From: Nitrospira_D sp019636945
GTDB taxonomy: Bacteria; Nitrospirota; Nitrospiria; Nitrospirales; Nitrospiraceae
Direction of reading: 5' to 3'
Assembly (NCBI RefSeq): GCF_047338595.1
Contig: NZ_JBLFBO010000013.1
Span: 17,651 to 81,650, forward strand
DNA: 64,000 nucleotides
The stretch's first letter is position 1, and each line of letters starts with the position of its first letter. A program made the position numbers and the translations under genes. The notes under the pieces are model-generated. The model was not told the origin of the DNA and did no database searches. It was given only the letters and a program-made list of their open reading frames with translations. Positions 53,054-61,735 of this stretch are shown here, in pieces.

Positions 53054-53512
53054 CTATCGACTCTCGATGATAAGCATGATCTTGATCTGACTATCTTTCA
53101 TTGCCTTGACTGCAGAGAGGTTGACGTATCCGATGGCTCCTTCAATGACGCCGACAAAGCGCACGATGGCTTCGTCCGACCGTTCAATCACGCTCTGGAC
53201 GGGAACGGGCGTACTTTGTCGATAGAAGACTTGATCCGGCTTTGCATTCAGGACACGCAGATAGAACGTCTTCCTCTCTTCGGCGGAGATTTCACGATTG
53301 ACCAGCTTAATTCGGTCGCCCCCCGGCCAGTGGAGCGTCTCTCCTCGGTACATGCTGGCGACGGTGGTCGTACTCAGTGAGGTGTTGGGATTATTCTTAT
53401 TGGCAATAACGGCGAGGGGCTCAGCATGTGCGAGGGCGGTGTAGAGCCAAAGCGCGAGCGTCATTGCCAGCGCCGGTTGCGGGCGCGTTCCTGTACGGGA
53501 TGGGCGGTTCAT
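53054..53512 (-). CDS. Short PstS-like periplasmic substrate-binding protein
   Basis: 152 aa with a signal peptide (LAMTLALWLYTALAHAEP). The mature part resembles the first lobe of phosphate-binding proteins (ANKNNPNTSLSTTTVASMYR, GAIGYVNLSAVKAM) and is about half the length of PstS. Such short forms are often linked to two-component systems. Lies 10 bases after the porin and 10 before the kinase, so a solute-sensing role with the kinase is inferred. Confidence 0.82.
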   Translation of the reverse strand: MNRPSRTGTRPQPALAMTLALWLYTALAHAEPLAVIANKNNPNTSLSTTTVASMYRGETLHWPGGDRIKLVNREISAEERKTFYLRVLNAKPDQVFYRQSTPVPVQSVIERSDEAIVRFVGVIEGAIGYVNLSAVKAMKDSQIKIMLIIESR

Positions 53513-53522
53513 GGGATAGCCG

Positions 53523-54824
53523 TCAGAAGATCCACGCGATGGATGTCAGAAATCCGTCGGATGGGAACTGATTGAATTGGCCGTTGTTAAACTGATACTC
53601 CATCTTGAATACGTAATCTTCCACCGGACGATAGTTAAATCCAATGATCATTTGCTCTCCGGTCAGACTCCCGGTCGGGCTTGCTACCGTATTCATCTTG
53701 GTTCGACCGTAGAGTCCGACGAGCGCGAGTGTCGGATTGTTGAAGTGGCGTCCCAGGATGGTGGAGTTCAGCGCGGAAGGCCAGAACCGATACGTCAGCT
53801 GAATATAATATCCCCAGAGGCTTGAGAGTGTCGGTGAACCTTGAATATCAAACCGTGCGAATTCGCTCCTGAGCTGAAAGTTTTCCCATATCTTCACATT
53901 GCGAGGCTTGAATTCGGTGTCGAAGGCGATGCCAGTGATCAGGTCCTGGGAACCGGTCTTGTAGTCTCCACGGTATCCTGAAAGTCCTACTTCATACTGA
54001 TCAAAGAATTTTAGGGTTGCGCGTCCGACGACGGCCTTGTCGCCGTTATTGTCTGAGCGTAATCCTGTTCGCGCACTCTGCAGGCCTGGGTCAGGAATGT
54101 TGCCTGGTGTGGCCATAAACTTATCCGTGAGTCCGTTGATCACCTGAACTTCGTAGGTCGCTTTGACGTTATCTGAGATCGGTATGAGTCCAAAGGCGCT
54201 GAATCCCAAATCGCCCCAGGTGGTAGGGGTCACGAGGCGTGCCACCGAAGGCGGGCGTATGAGATCCCTGCGTGGGTCAAAGTGATCAAGATTAAATTTG
54301 CCGAACGGGATCAATAGCACTCCAGCACGAACATTGAAGGCCTGAGTCAGGAGAAGATCGACGTAGGCCTGTTCCGCATCCGCGGTTCCATTGGGAAGTC
54401 CCAGATCAATTTCGGTGTAGACGCGAATCCGGTCGTGAAACTGCCCTGAAATCAAGACTTCGAAGTTGCCGTCATGGGTCGACCGTCGATCCTGAAAACT
54501 TTCAAATATCACGGCTCCGTAGGCACCGACTCGGATGTTCTGAGCCAGTTCATCCGATAGGCTGCTCTGTCGTTGTTCCACGACTCCAAGACGGTCCTTC
54601 AGATCAGCGAGTTCCTTACGGTGGTGCTCTTCTATCTGGTGGAGCTGCTTTTTCAGCTGTTCGACCGTATCGTCTCTCTCACTCTTGGACGGCACGTGGG
54701 TGGTTTGGGCGAGGAGCAGGTTTGGGACCAGTGCACAGAGAAGGAGCGTGACCAATCCCACGATACTTCGTAGGGGGTTGTGGCGAGCAGAGGATCGCTG
54801 AAACTTTGGTCGGTATTGTGTCAT
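53523..54824 (-). CDS. Outer-membrane porin with N-terminal coiled coil
   Basis: 433 aa. Signal peptide ending LLLAQTTH, then a coiled coil (about 50-95, TVEQLKKQLHQIEEHHRKEL) and a beta-barrel ending in SIAWIF with a C-terminal Phe. Pattern RVYTEIDLGLPNGTADAEQA and RAGVLLIPFGKFNLDHFDPR fits phosphate-selective (OprP/O) or DcaP-type porins. Followed by the phosphate-binding-like gene, which agrees with anion uptake. Specificity not proven. Confidence 0.87.
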   Translation of the reverse strand: MTQYRPKFQRSSARHNPLRSIVGLVTLLLCALVPNLLLAQTTHVPSKSERDDTVEQLKKQLHQIEEHHRKELADLKDRLGVVEQRQSSLSDELAQNIRVGAYGAVIFESFQDRRSTHDGNFEVLISGQFHDRIRVYTEIDLGLPNGTADAEQAYVDLLLTQAFNVRAGVLLIPFGKFNLDHFDPRRDLIRPPSVARLVTPTTWGDLGFSAFGLIPISDNVKATYEVQVINGLTDKFMATPGNIPDPGLQSARTGLRSDNNGDKAVVGRATLKFFDQYEVGLSGYRGDYKTGSQDLITGIAFDTEFKPRNVKIWENFQLRSEFARFDIQGSPTLSSLWGYYIQLTYRFWPSALNSTILGRHFNNPTLALVGLYGRTKMNTVASPTGSLTGEQMIIGFNYRPVEDYVFKMEYQFNNGQFNQFPSDGFLTSIAWIF

Positions 54825-54840
54825 GGTCTCTCCCGATCCT

Positions 54841-55443
54841 TTACCGGAGGGGAGAGATGATCCAGTTCGTCATCTCGCCTTTCCCATTGAGGTGGCGTGC
54901 ATACAGGCGTTGATTGCCGGTTGGCCGAAGTTTCCAGTTGGACACCGGTTGTTGATACGAGGTTTGTTCTCCTTCATATCGAGGCCGTTGTAAGTGTTCG
55001 ATAATAAGATGCACCTCACCGTCGAGCACAAACACGAAACCCGTCGTCAGCCGATCCGGCTTCTCCACATCGGCAATGGTGAAGGCAGAGACGCGTTCTG
55101 GAGGGGCAAGGCTCAACGCTTTGGACAATTCTGGTGCCAACCGCTCTGCTTGAGGCTTTGTGAACACTCTCCGAGGGCGAGCATTGGCAAACGGCAACAA
55201 CGTGCCCGCATCATAGGTGAGAGACTCCAGGATATCGATGACCGCTTCAGGTGGGATTGTGTAGGGGTGGTGAGCCGGCATGATCAATGGGTACCCTGCG
55301 GGGAGTTCGCAGATCACGACTGAGAGTGTGTCGGATTGATGAATCACAAGATCGGGTCGCGACTTGCAAGATGGCAGGCTCAAGAGTGCCAGGAATGCGG
55401 CTAAGACGATGTTCCCTGACAGGGTCATATTCTGTTTGACCAT
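54841..55443 (-). CDS. Putative lipoprotein, 200 aa
   Basis: Lipobox in FLALLSLPSCKS (Cys at about residue 26). Mature part has DTLSVVICELPAGYPLIM and YEGEQTSYQQPVSNWKLRPT; no family recognised. ATG 55443 has AAGGAG at 7 bases. It is the first gene of the minus-strand porin/sensor operon, 16 bases before the porin, so it may be an envelope accessory of that system. Confidence 0.75.
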   Translation of the reverse strand: MVKQNMTLSGNIVLAAFLALLSLPSCKSRPDLVIHQSDTLSVVICELPAGYPLIMPAHHPYTIPPEAVIDILESLTYDAGTLLPFANARPRRVFTKPQAERLAPELSKALSLAPPERVSAFTIADVEKPDRLTTGFVFVLDGEVHLIIEHLQRPRYEGEQTSYQQPVSNWKLRPTGNQRLYARHLNGKGEMTNWIISPLR

Positions 55444-56138
55444 CACCCACTCCTTCGAACCGGCAGAGGTTTCTTGGCGTTCCTAGACTGCCTCCCCTTT
55501 GACGAGGCAGGCGAGGCTTTGTAAACGCCAGGAGATGTCTTTTAATGGGAATGACCCACAATAAACAAGGCTTAGTAAAAAGACGGTACTGCGAGAAGTC
55601 GTGTTGTACGTGGCATTGAGTACGAACAAATTAGGAATACAATGAAAGTGATGGCTGCCGGTGGATTGATCAACCTCGTGCTGTTTTCCAAATGGATCGG
55701 CGCATGGTGTCCGCCCTGATCGGGGTTTCTCGCAGGCTGTTCCGAAAGTCCGTCCGGCAAGGCTGCCCGCCCGAAGAGGCGAGTCGGACTCTGTGCCGCA
55801 CGTCGAGACTCTGAGCCCGCTTCCCGTACGTAGCTGGGGGCCGTTGTCACCCGCCTGCTCCAGACTGACCCCGTCGATGTTTCTTCTACTGTACGGGAGG
55901 TGTTTGATTCGTGGAGGGGGTAGGCTCGTGGAACGTGATTGTTCTATCATGAGACAACCGGCGTCAATCAGTCGCGACTGTTTGACTCGTGCCTCTTGTT
56001 TGGAAGAAGATATGCGTATCTTGAGGAAACAATCATGTTGGGGTGCCGCCAATACCCCTTGCGTGTGCGGAATAGTGCATGTTATGCAAGTATATGGGAA
56101 GACGGTATGGATGAGTACATCGGGAGGGAGATGGTCCA
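55444..56138. other. Intergenic region between divergent operons
   Basis: Nearly 700 bases without a supported gene. A 226-codon minus-strand frame (55483-56163) has low-complexity, Ser/Arg-rich content and no family. A plus-strand TTG frame (55939-56142) ends in an ATGA overlap with the next gene and could be a leader, but is weak. It should hold the promoters for both directions. Confidence 0.5.
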
Positions 56139-56363
56139 ATGAAGCGGGAACAGCAAGTGACAAAACGTAAGGAGAGGGTTACGCTATCTCTCTCGGCCCA
56201 CATGGTCGAACGGTTGCGAACCGTCGTGTATTGGAGTCCGAAGTTGACGCTGACCGGTGTCGTCGAATCTGCGATCCAAGCCTCGCTCGCAAAACTTGAA
56301 AAGGGGAAACGCTTCAAGAAGCGAAAGGGGAAACTCCCGGTCGGACGCCCACGCAAAAATTAA
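56139..56363 (+). CDS. Ribbon-helix-helix-like DNA-binding protein, 74 aa
   Basis: Reads RVTLSLSAHMVERLRTVVYW followed by TLTGVVESAIQASLAKLEK, the strand-helix-helix pattern of RHH repressors. The basic C-terminus (KRFKKRKGKLPVGRPRKN) contains GRP flanked by basic residues, like an AT-hook, so two DNA-contact modes are possible. GGGAGGGAG lies upstream. No toxin partner is visible. lspA follows 18 bases later. Confidence 0.8.
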   Translation: MKREQQVTKRKERVTLSLSAHMVERLRTVVYWSPKLTLTGVVESAIQASLAKLEKGKRFKKRKGKLPVGRPRKN

Positions 56364-56381
56364 TCGTCCTCACGGCAGTCC

Positions 56382-56933
56382 TTGATTGAGGACATCTCGA
56401 TTCGCGAAGATTTGGGGAGGGGACCGCTTCGGGAGCCCCGAAGTGTGTTGGTTTTTCTCCTGCTCATCCTCTGTGTAGGATGTGATCAACTCACGAAAGA
56501 TGCAGCTCACCAGTATCTGGTTCTTCAGCCGCTGCACTCGTGGTTTCACGATACGATCCGCCTCCAATATGCTGAGAACGCCGGGGCGTTCCTGAGTTTC
56601 GGGGGAGATTTTTCTGATGGGGCACGAGTCCTTCTCTTTCAAGTATTCCCTGCGCTGTGTCTCCTCGCCTTAGCGATGGTTCTCTTCCTTCAACCGATGT
56701 CACTCGCTAGTGTGGTTGCTTGGAGTCTGATACTGAGCGGCGGGCTAAGCAATCTTGTCGACCGCATCATGAACGACGGCCGTGTGATCGATTTCATGAA
56801 CCTCGGCATCGGTAGCCTCCGTACCGGCATCTTCAATGTGGCGGATGTGTGTATTACGATCGGATTCCTGGTGCTGCTCCTCCAAGCTATTTGGGCCAAG
56901 CCCTTATCTGTGGATTCTCTTTCACGCAGTTAA
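56382..56933 (+). CDS. lspA: Lipoprotein signal peptidase (signal peptidase II)
   Basis: Inner-membrane aspartyl protease that removes signal peptides from lipidated prolipoproteins. 183 aa from TTG 56382. Motifs: DQLTKDA, AENAGAFLSF, GGLSNLVDRI with the first catalytic Asp in VIDFMN region, and FNVADVCI with the second. Four transmembrane helices. The N-terminus before VLVFLLLILC is longer than usual, so a later start (GTG near 56446) is possible. Several lipoproteins in this window are its expected clients. Confidence 0.92.
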   Translation: MIEDISIREDLGRGPLREPRSVLVFLLLILCVGCDQLTKDAAHQYLVLQPLHSWFHDTIRLQYAENAGAFLSFGGDFSDGARVLLFQVFPALCLLALAMVLFLQPMSLASVVAWSLILSGGLSNLVDRIMNDGRVIDFMNLGIGSLRTGIFNVADVCITIGFLVLLLQAIWAKPLSVDSLSRS

Positions 56934-57010
56934 TCACCTGGTGGGCCGTTTCTAGGCCAAATTATTGAGTTTCCTCGCCCGTTCTTCAGCTTTTCCCTAC
57001 AATTGATCAC

Positions 57011-57493
57011 GTGGTTTCTGAATCGACACTTCCGCCATTCTTCCGCCGTAGGTATGTCGTGGTCCTGACGATTCTGTTGTTACTGTTCTGCTGCCGAGTG
57101 TTTGCGCAACTGCTTCAAGCCTGGTCTCCTATGGCATGGCTTCCACCGTTCGAGGCCTGGGCAAGCGGGACGCTACCATACGGGCTGTTGGTGGCCTCTC
57201 AGATCATGATTATTGTGGTCTGTGTCAGGGTGATCTGGCGACTGCACACAGGGGTGGTGGTGCCGTCGATGAAAGCCGGGAAAGTCCTCCTTGTGCTCGG
57301 TGGGATTTATGGAGGGCTCATGTGTGTCCGGCTCATTCTCGGCCTGACGGTGGCGACTGATCACTTCTGGTTCAGTGCCAGACTGCCCACGGCGTTTCAC
57401 TTTGTGCTCGCGGGATTCGTGCTCATCTATGGCTGGTTTCACTACAGGGCTTCCGTTGCGATAGGTCCGCGACACTTGGAGCAGACGGCATGA
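57011..57493 (+). CDS. Four-helix membrane protein, 160 aa
   Basis: GTG start. Hydrophobic segments VVVLTILLLLFCCRVFAQLL, LPYGLLVASQIMIIVVCVRV, VLLVLGGIYGGLMCVRLILG and FHFVLAGFVLIYGWFHYR. No family recognised with certainty. Overlaps the hydroxylase gene by ATGA and opens the four-gene operon, so it may be a membrane partner or electron-transfer anchor for the hydroxylase (inference). Confidence 0.8.
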   Translation: MVSESTLPPFFRRRYVVVLTILLLLFCCRVFAQLLQAWSPMAWLPPFEAWASGTLPYGLLVASQIMIIVVCVRVIWRLHTGVVVPSMKAGKVLLVLGGIYGGLMCVRLILGLTVATDHFWFSARLPTAFHFVLAGFVLIYGWFHYRASVAIGPRHLEQTA

Positions 57494-58365
57494 AACGGAT
57501 CGTTCAATATGGGGCCTATCCTGTCATCCTGCTCGGTAGTGTGTGGGGCAATCTGCGTCTCATGGAGGCAGGAGCGGGATTTCTGCTCTCGACCTATCTG
57601 CCTGTTACTCTTGGTTCATTACTGATCATGTGGCTTGAGTTGCAGTTGCCCTATCGCGCTTCCTGGAAACCGTCCGGGAAGGACGTGGTGGAAGATTCGG
57701 CATTTCTCGCCCTGGTGCATGTTCTGTGGCCGAAACTGCTCGCGGTGGGGGTCGCCTTCCTGTTGTTCGACATCTGGAACGGGCAAGACTGGTCTACGTT
57801 TGCATGGTGGCCTCGCGAATGGCCTGTCCCGATGCAAGCCATCATGATGGCACTCATGGTTGACAGCACGCGGTATTGGTTGCATCGTCTTAGTCATGAA
57901 TGGGGACCCCTGTGGCGCTTTCACGCTGTGCACCATTCACCGCACCGGCTCTACACGCTGAACGTCGGCCGTTTTCATCCCGTCGATAAAGGACTGCAAT
58001 TTTTGCTCGACTCGCTGCCGTTCATTCTCATGGGGGTGTCGCCGACTGTCCTCAGTCTGTATTTCGTGTTCTACGCGGTGAATGGGTTCTTTCAACACTC
58101 CAATGTCGACGTCAAACTGGGCTGGCTCAACTATCTGATGAGTGGTCCCGAGTTGCATCGTTGGCACCACTCGATGTGGGCACAGGAATCCAATAATAAT
58201 TACGGCAATCATCTCATTATCTGGGATTGGTTCTTCGGGACTCGCTATCTGCCTTCGGATCGTGAGGTCGAGGCCCTGGGGCTTGTCAACCGCCGGTACC
58301 CCACTGGGTTCATGCAACAGATGGCGGCCCCGTTTCATCCTGAGTTGGACAAGACGGCAGCGTGA
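57490..58365 (+). CDS. Fatty acid hydroxylase/sterol desaturase superfamily protein
   Basis: 291 aa integral-membrane di-iron enzyme. Histidine boxes HRLSH, HAVHHSPHR and HRWHHSMW, spaced as in the family that hydroxylates or desaturates fatty acids, sterols or carotenoids with O2. Helices at about 12-30, 35-55, 80-105 and two near 185. Overlaps the preceding gene by ATGA; GH3 starts 6 bases after its stop. Substrate unknown; the neighbours suggest an acyl chain destined for amino-acid conjugation. Confidence 0.92.
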   Translation: MKRIVQYGAYPVILLGSVWGNLRLMEAGAGFLLSTYLPVTLGSLLIMWLELQLPYRASWKPSGKDVVEDSAFLALVHVLWPKLLAVGVAFLLFDIWNGQDWSTFAWWPREWPVPMQAIMMALMVDSTRYWLHRLSHEWGPLWRFHAVHHSPHRLYTLNVGRFHPVDKGLQFLLDSLPFILMGVSPTVLSLYFVFYAVNGFFQHSNVDVKLGWLNYLMSGPELHRWHHSMWAQESNNNYGNHLIIWDWFFGTRYLPSDREVEALGLVNRRYPTGFMQQMAAPFHPELDKTAA

Positions 58366-58371
58366 TTCTGT

Positions 58372-60024
58372 ATGGCTGACCACATCGACCAGGCCACGAT
58401 CCAGTCGACCATGCGCCTCATTCGGGATCGTGACTGGCTCCCCTTGCTGAGGTACACCGAGCAACCGGATACCGTTCAACGCCGGCTGTTGTCGACCATT
58501 CTCTCCTCACAACGGGATACGCAGTTTGGGCGACGGTACAGGTTTGCCTCGATTCGCTCTTATGAGGAGTTTATTCAAGCCGTTCCAGTGCTCGAGTATG
58601 AGGATCTTCGGCAGGACATCGAGGGACAGGAGCAGAGCGGGGAACTGCTTCTGAATGCCGAACAGCCGGTCCACTATGTCCAAACCAGCGGAACGACAGG
58701 CAAGCCAAAATATGTGCCGCTGACCCAATCGGCGATTGATTGGATCGGTCGGTATCAACGGCTCTTTTCTTACGCACAATGGGTCGGTGTCCCGGGAATC
58801 TATGATGGACAGGTCCTGGTCATTGCGGGCCAGCCGGTTGAAGGGCGGTTGCCCGGTGGCGCTCCATACGGGTCGATGTCAGGGTTGATGAACGAGGGGG
58901 TGCCTCAAGCGATTCGGGGAAAGAGCGTGCTGCCGGATGGAATCCTTCGTGTGGCCGACTATCGGCTCAAATACCTGCGAATGGCGGCCTGTGCCTTGGC
59001 GGGGGGAACATTATCTGTGCTTGCCACGCCCAATCCATCGACCCTTCTGAAATTATTGGGCATCATCCGTTCGGAATTCCCGCTCCTGGTGGAAGCGCTG
59101 GCAGTCGGACCACGGCATCCGATCCTGTCACAGGGGACCGCCTGGACTGAACCGATTCCCATCCAGGCTGATCGTCTTGCCTATCTTCGAACGTTGCTTG
59201 GTACACCATCAATATTGACACTCGCGGTACTTTGGCCGGAACTTCGAGCGGTCATTACCTGGACTGGTGGTAACTGCGGGGCCCTGATTCCCAAATTACG
59301 CACCCTCGTGCAGAACGACACGGCCGTGATCGAGATGGGCTATCTGTCCAGCGAATGTTTGGGAAGTCTGAATGTAGATGTGCATGAGAATCGATGCATT
59401 CCCACATTTCAGGAGCATGTTTTTGAGTTCATTGAAGTCGCTGATGGTGATGACCAAATGACCGCTCCTATTCTGCTCGGAGATCTGCAGCAGGGCAAGA
59501 AATACCAGGTTTGTGTGACGACACGGAGCGGCCTGTATCGTTACGCCATGAACGACATCGTGGAAGTGACTGGCTGGTTCAATCGGGTCCCGACCATTCG
59601 GTTTGTCCAAAAAGGCAAAGGCGTTACGAATATCACGGGAGAAAAGCTGTATGAGCATCATGTGGTAGAAGCGGTTGAAGCCGCTCTAAGGGCTTCAGGT
59701 TTCGCCTGTGAGTTCTACGTGATGTTGGCCGACGTTCACACTGCGGGATATACGCTCTATCTTGAACATGCTGCAGTACCCAGTTCGTTCGGTTGCGAGG
59801 TCGATGAACAGCTGGCCCGCATGAATATAGAATACAAGGCCAAGCGGGAGAGCGGTCGGCTGCAGCCGCTTCGCACTGTGCCGCTTCGTCCTGATACTGC
59901 AGACGCCTACCGTGCTCATTGTGTGGCCAAGGGGCAACGGGACGCGCAGTTCAAGTTGATTCGATTGCAATATAACCAGGACTGTTCATTCGATTTCTCG
60001 CAGCACATCCGAGAGAGGGCGTAA
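58372..60024 (+). CDS. GH3-family acyl-acid-amido synthetase
   Basis: 550 aa, the normal GH3 length. ATP-binding motif QTSGTTGKPKYVPLT, then MGYLSSECLGS and YRYAMNDIVEV, the conserved GH3 adenylation sites. Plant GH3 enzymes adenylate a carboxylic acid (auxin, jasmonate) and join it to an amino acid; bacterial ones are largely uncharacterised. Likely substrate here is an acid made or modified by the upstream hydroxylase (inference). The final A of its stop begins the ATG of the enolase-family gene, so they are tightly coupled. Confidence 0.93.
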   Translation: MADHIDQATIQSTMRLIRDRDWLPLLRYTEQPDTVQRRLLSTILSSQRDTQFGRRYRFASIRSYEEFIQAVPVLEYEDLRQDIEGQEQSGELLLNAEQPVHYVQTSGTTGKPKYVPLTQSAIDWIGRYQRLFSYAQWVGVPGIYDGQVLVIAGQPVEGRLPGGAPYGSMSGLMNEGVPQAIRGKSVLPDGILRVADYRLKYLRMAACALAGGTLSVLATPNPSTLLKLLGIIRSEFPLLVEALAVGPRHPILSQGTAWTEPIPIQADRLAYLRTLLGTPSILTLAVLWPELRAVITWTGGNCGALIPKLRTLVQNDTAVIEMGYLSSECLGSLNVDVHENRCIPTFQEHVFEFIEVADGDDQMTAPILLGDLQQGKKYQVCVTTRSGLYRYAMNDIVEVTGWFNRVPTIRFVQKGKGVTNITGEKLYEHHVVEAVEAALRASGFACEFYVMLADVHTAGYTLYLEHAAVPSSFGCEVDEQLARMNIEYKAKRESGRLQPLRTVPLRPDTADAYRAHCVAKGQRDAQFKLIRLQYNQDCSFDFSQHIRERA

Positions 60025-61115
60025 TGGCTATAAAGAGGCTCGACGTTCAATCACTGAATATTCCCTTTAAGCAAGCCTTCGTCCATGCATCGGCGGTTCG
60101 TGCCATGACTGAGGCGGTGCTGGTTACGGTGACAAACGGCGATGGCATAGCAGGAATAGGGGAGGGATGTCCCCGCCGCTATGTGACGGGGGAAACGATC
60201 GACTCGATCCGGGACTTTATTGAAACCCATTGCGAACAGTGCATGACATTCAGATCAGTTCAGGACGTGAAGCAGTGGGTGGCTGAACATGTCTCCATCA
60301 TCGATCAAAACCCTGCTGCCTGGTGTGCGGTTGAAAACGCCTGTCTCGATCTGTTTGGCAAAGAGGCAGGACTGCCGATTGAAACGTTGTTAGGGCTTCC
60401 GTCTCTCAACGGTCGGTTTCAGTATTCGGCGGTATTGGGAACAGATAATCTCCAATCATTTGAAAAGCAGCTCCAACGATATCGTTCGGTTGGTTTTACC
60501 GATTTCAAAGTGAAGGTGACAGGGCGGTTGCAGGATGATATCGACAAACTGGGCCGATTGCATTCATTCAAAGATTCAAAGCTACGGGTCCGGCTCGATG
60601 CCAATAATCTGTGGGGTGACGCCGAAAGAGCCTGGTCGTACCTCAAGCAACTTCCTGGCCGGATCACTGCGATTGAAGAGCCGCTGAAGGTCGGGGATTA
60701 CGATGGCTGTCGTTGGTTGGCGCGAGAGATGAAGGTTCCCATCATTCTTGATGAGAGCTTTCTGAGGGTGGATCAGTTTGCATTGATTCAGAGTGATCCT
60801 CCTTCGACCTGGATCATCAACATTCGTGTGTCGAAGATGGGGGGCATTCTCCGCGCGCTGGCAGTCGCCAAACGAGCCAAGGAGATCGGCATCCCCGTCA
60901 TCATCGGCGCCCAGGTAGGGGAAACGAGTATCTTGACGCGAGCGGCGTTGACGATCGCAAATAGCTATCGGGGTATTGTGATCGCGCAAGAAGGCGCGTT
61001 TGGGACGTTACTCCTCGAACGGGACATCTGCGATCCGCCGTTGATGTTCGGTGCGGCTGGCCGACTAGACACGACGGCATTAAGTGGTGCTGGTCTGGGA
61101 CTCATTCGACTCTGA
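60024..61115 (+). CDS. Enolase-superfamily enzyme, dipeptide-epimerase-like
   Basis: 363 aa, muconate-lactonising subgroup. Lys162/Lys164 in FKVKV, metal ligands Asp192 (RLDANN), Glu218 (IEEP) and Asp243 (LDES), and a second-barrel Lys271 (VSKMGG) fit Ala-Glu-type dipeptide or N-acyl-amino-acid epimerases. Starts in a TAATG overlap with GH3. Since GH3 makes an N-acyl-amino acid, epimerising or racemising that product is the simplest pathway idea (inference). o-Succinylbenzoate synthase is an alternative but no men genes are near. Confidence 0.88.
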   Translation: MAIKRLDVQSLNIPFKQAFVHASAVRAMTEAVLVTVTNGDGIAGIGEGCPRRYVTGETIDSIRDFIETHCEQCMTFRSVQDVKQWVAEHVSIIDQNPAAWCAVENACLDLFGKEAGLPIETLLGLPSLNGRFQYSAVLGTDNLQSFEKQLQRYRSVGFTDFKVKVTGRLQDDIDKLGRLHSFKDSKLRVRLDANNLWGDAERAWSYLKQLPGRITAIEEPLKVGDYDGCRWLAREMKVPIILDESFLRVDQFALIQSDPPSTWIINIRVSKMGGILRALAVAKRAKEIGIPVIIGAQVGETSILTRAALTIANSYRGIVIAQEGAFGTLLLERDICDPPLMFGAAGRLDTTALSGAGLGLIRL

Positions 61116-61231
61116 CGAGTTACGAGCGGCACAATCTTTTGGCTTCATAATGAGTGGGGTCATTTCCTAGAGAAACTGTTTTAGTGATGACGGCCGGGTA
61201 GCAACGAAAGGTGCTCTGCTAGACTTGAAGC

Positions 61232-61711
61232 ATGGTCGACCATGTGTCATTGAGTTGGGCCTTTGGTGATCAGGCTGGCTGGATGATGGCCGCCAGTTTC
61301 TTCGCATTGCTTTCGAGTGGAATTGGTTGGGTTGTATACGGTCTGTTCTCACAGCTGCGCACCATGGGTTCGCTGGGTCAGTCCGGTACGGTGAGCCGAC
61401 GTGGGGGCGTCGTCCTGGGAGTCGTCGTGGGTGGAAGTGTCTTCGCGATGCTGGCACTCACCTCGCTGAGCGGATTTGCTCGGCTAACGCTTCAGGAAGG
61501 TCATCTCACGATTCAGTATCGGTGGACAGGGCAGGAGGTTGTTCTTCCCTTTATCGAGGTGATGGATGTGCGGGAAGAGCCGGCCTATAAAGGGCAATGG
61601 CGGCTCGTCGTCGTGACCGATACGAACGGCATTTATGAAAGTGCCCTCTCGTCTCCTTCTGCTGTGCGTGCGGCGGCTGAGCTGCTGAGAACCAACATGA
61701 CCCAGCCTTGA
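61232..61711 (+). CDS. Two-helix membrane protein with PH-like tail
   Basis: 159 aa. Helices MMAASFFALLSSGIGWVVYG and GVVLGVVVGGSVFAMLALTS, then a beta-rich cytoplasmic part (LTIQYRWTGQEVVLPFIEV, RLVVVTDTNGIYESALSSP) that looks like a bacterial PH/YdbS-type domain. Not assigned to a family with confidence. 116 bases after the enolase-family gene, so co-transcription is possible. Confidence 0.72.
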   Translation: MVDHVSLSWAFGDQAGWMMAASFFALLSSGIGWVVYGLFSQLRTMGSLGQSGTVSRRGGVVLGVVVGGSVFAMLALTSLSGFARLTLQEGHLTIQYRWTGQEVVLPFIEVMDVREEPAYKGQWRLVVVTDTNGIYESALSSPSAVRAAAELLRTNMTQP

Positions 61712-61735
61712 GACCTGAGTCAACTCCATGGGGCT

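Noticed and set aside
55483..56163. 226-codon minus-strand frame before the porin operon
   Set aside because: Composition is Ser/Arg/Pro-rich with no domain, and it overlaps a plausible divergent promoter region and the start of the RHH gene.
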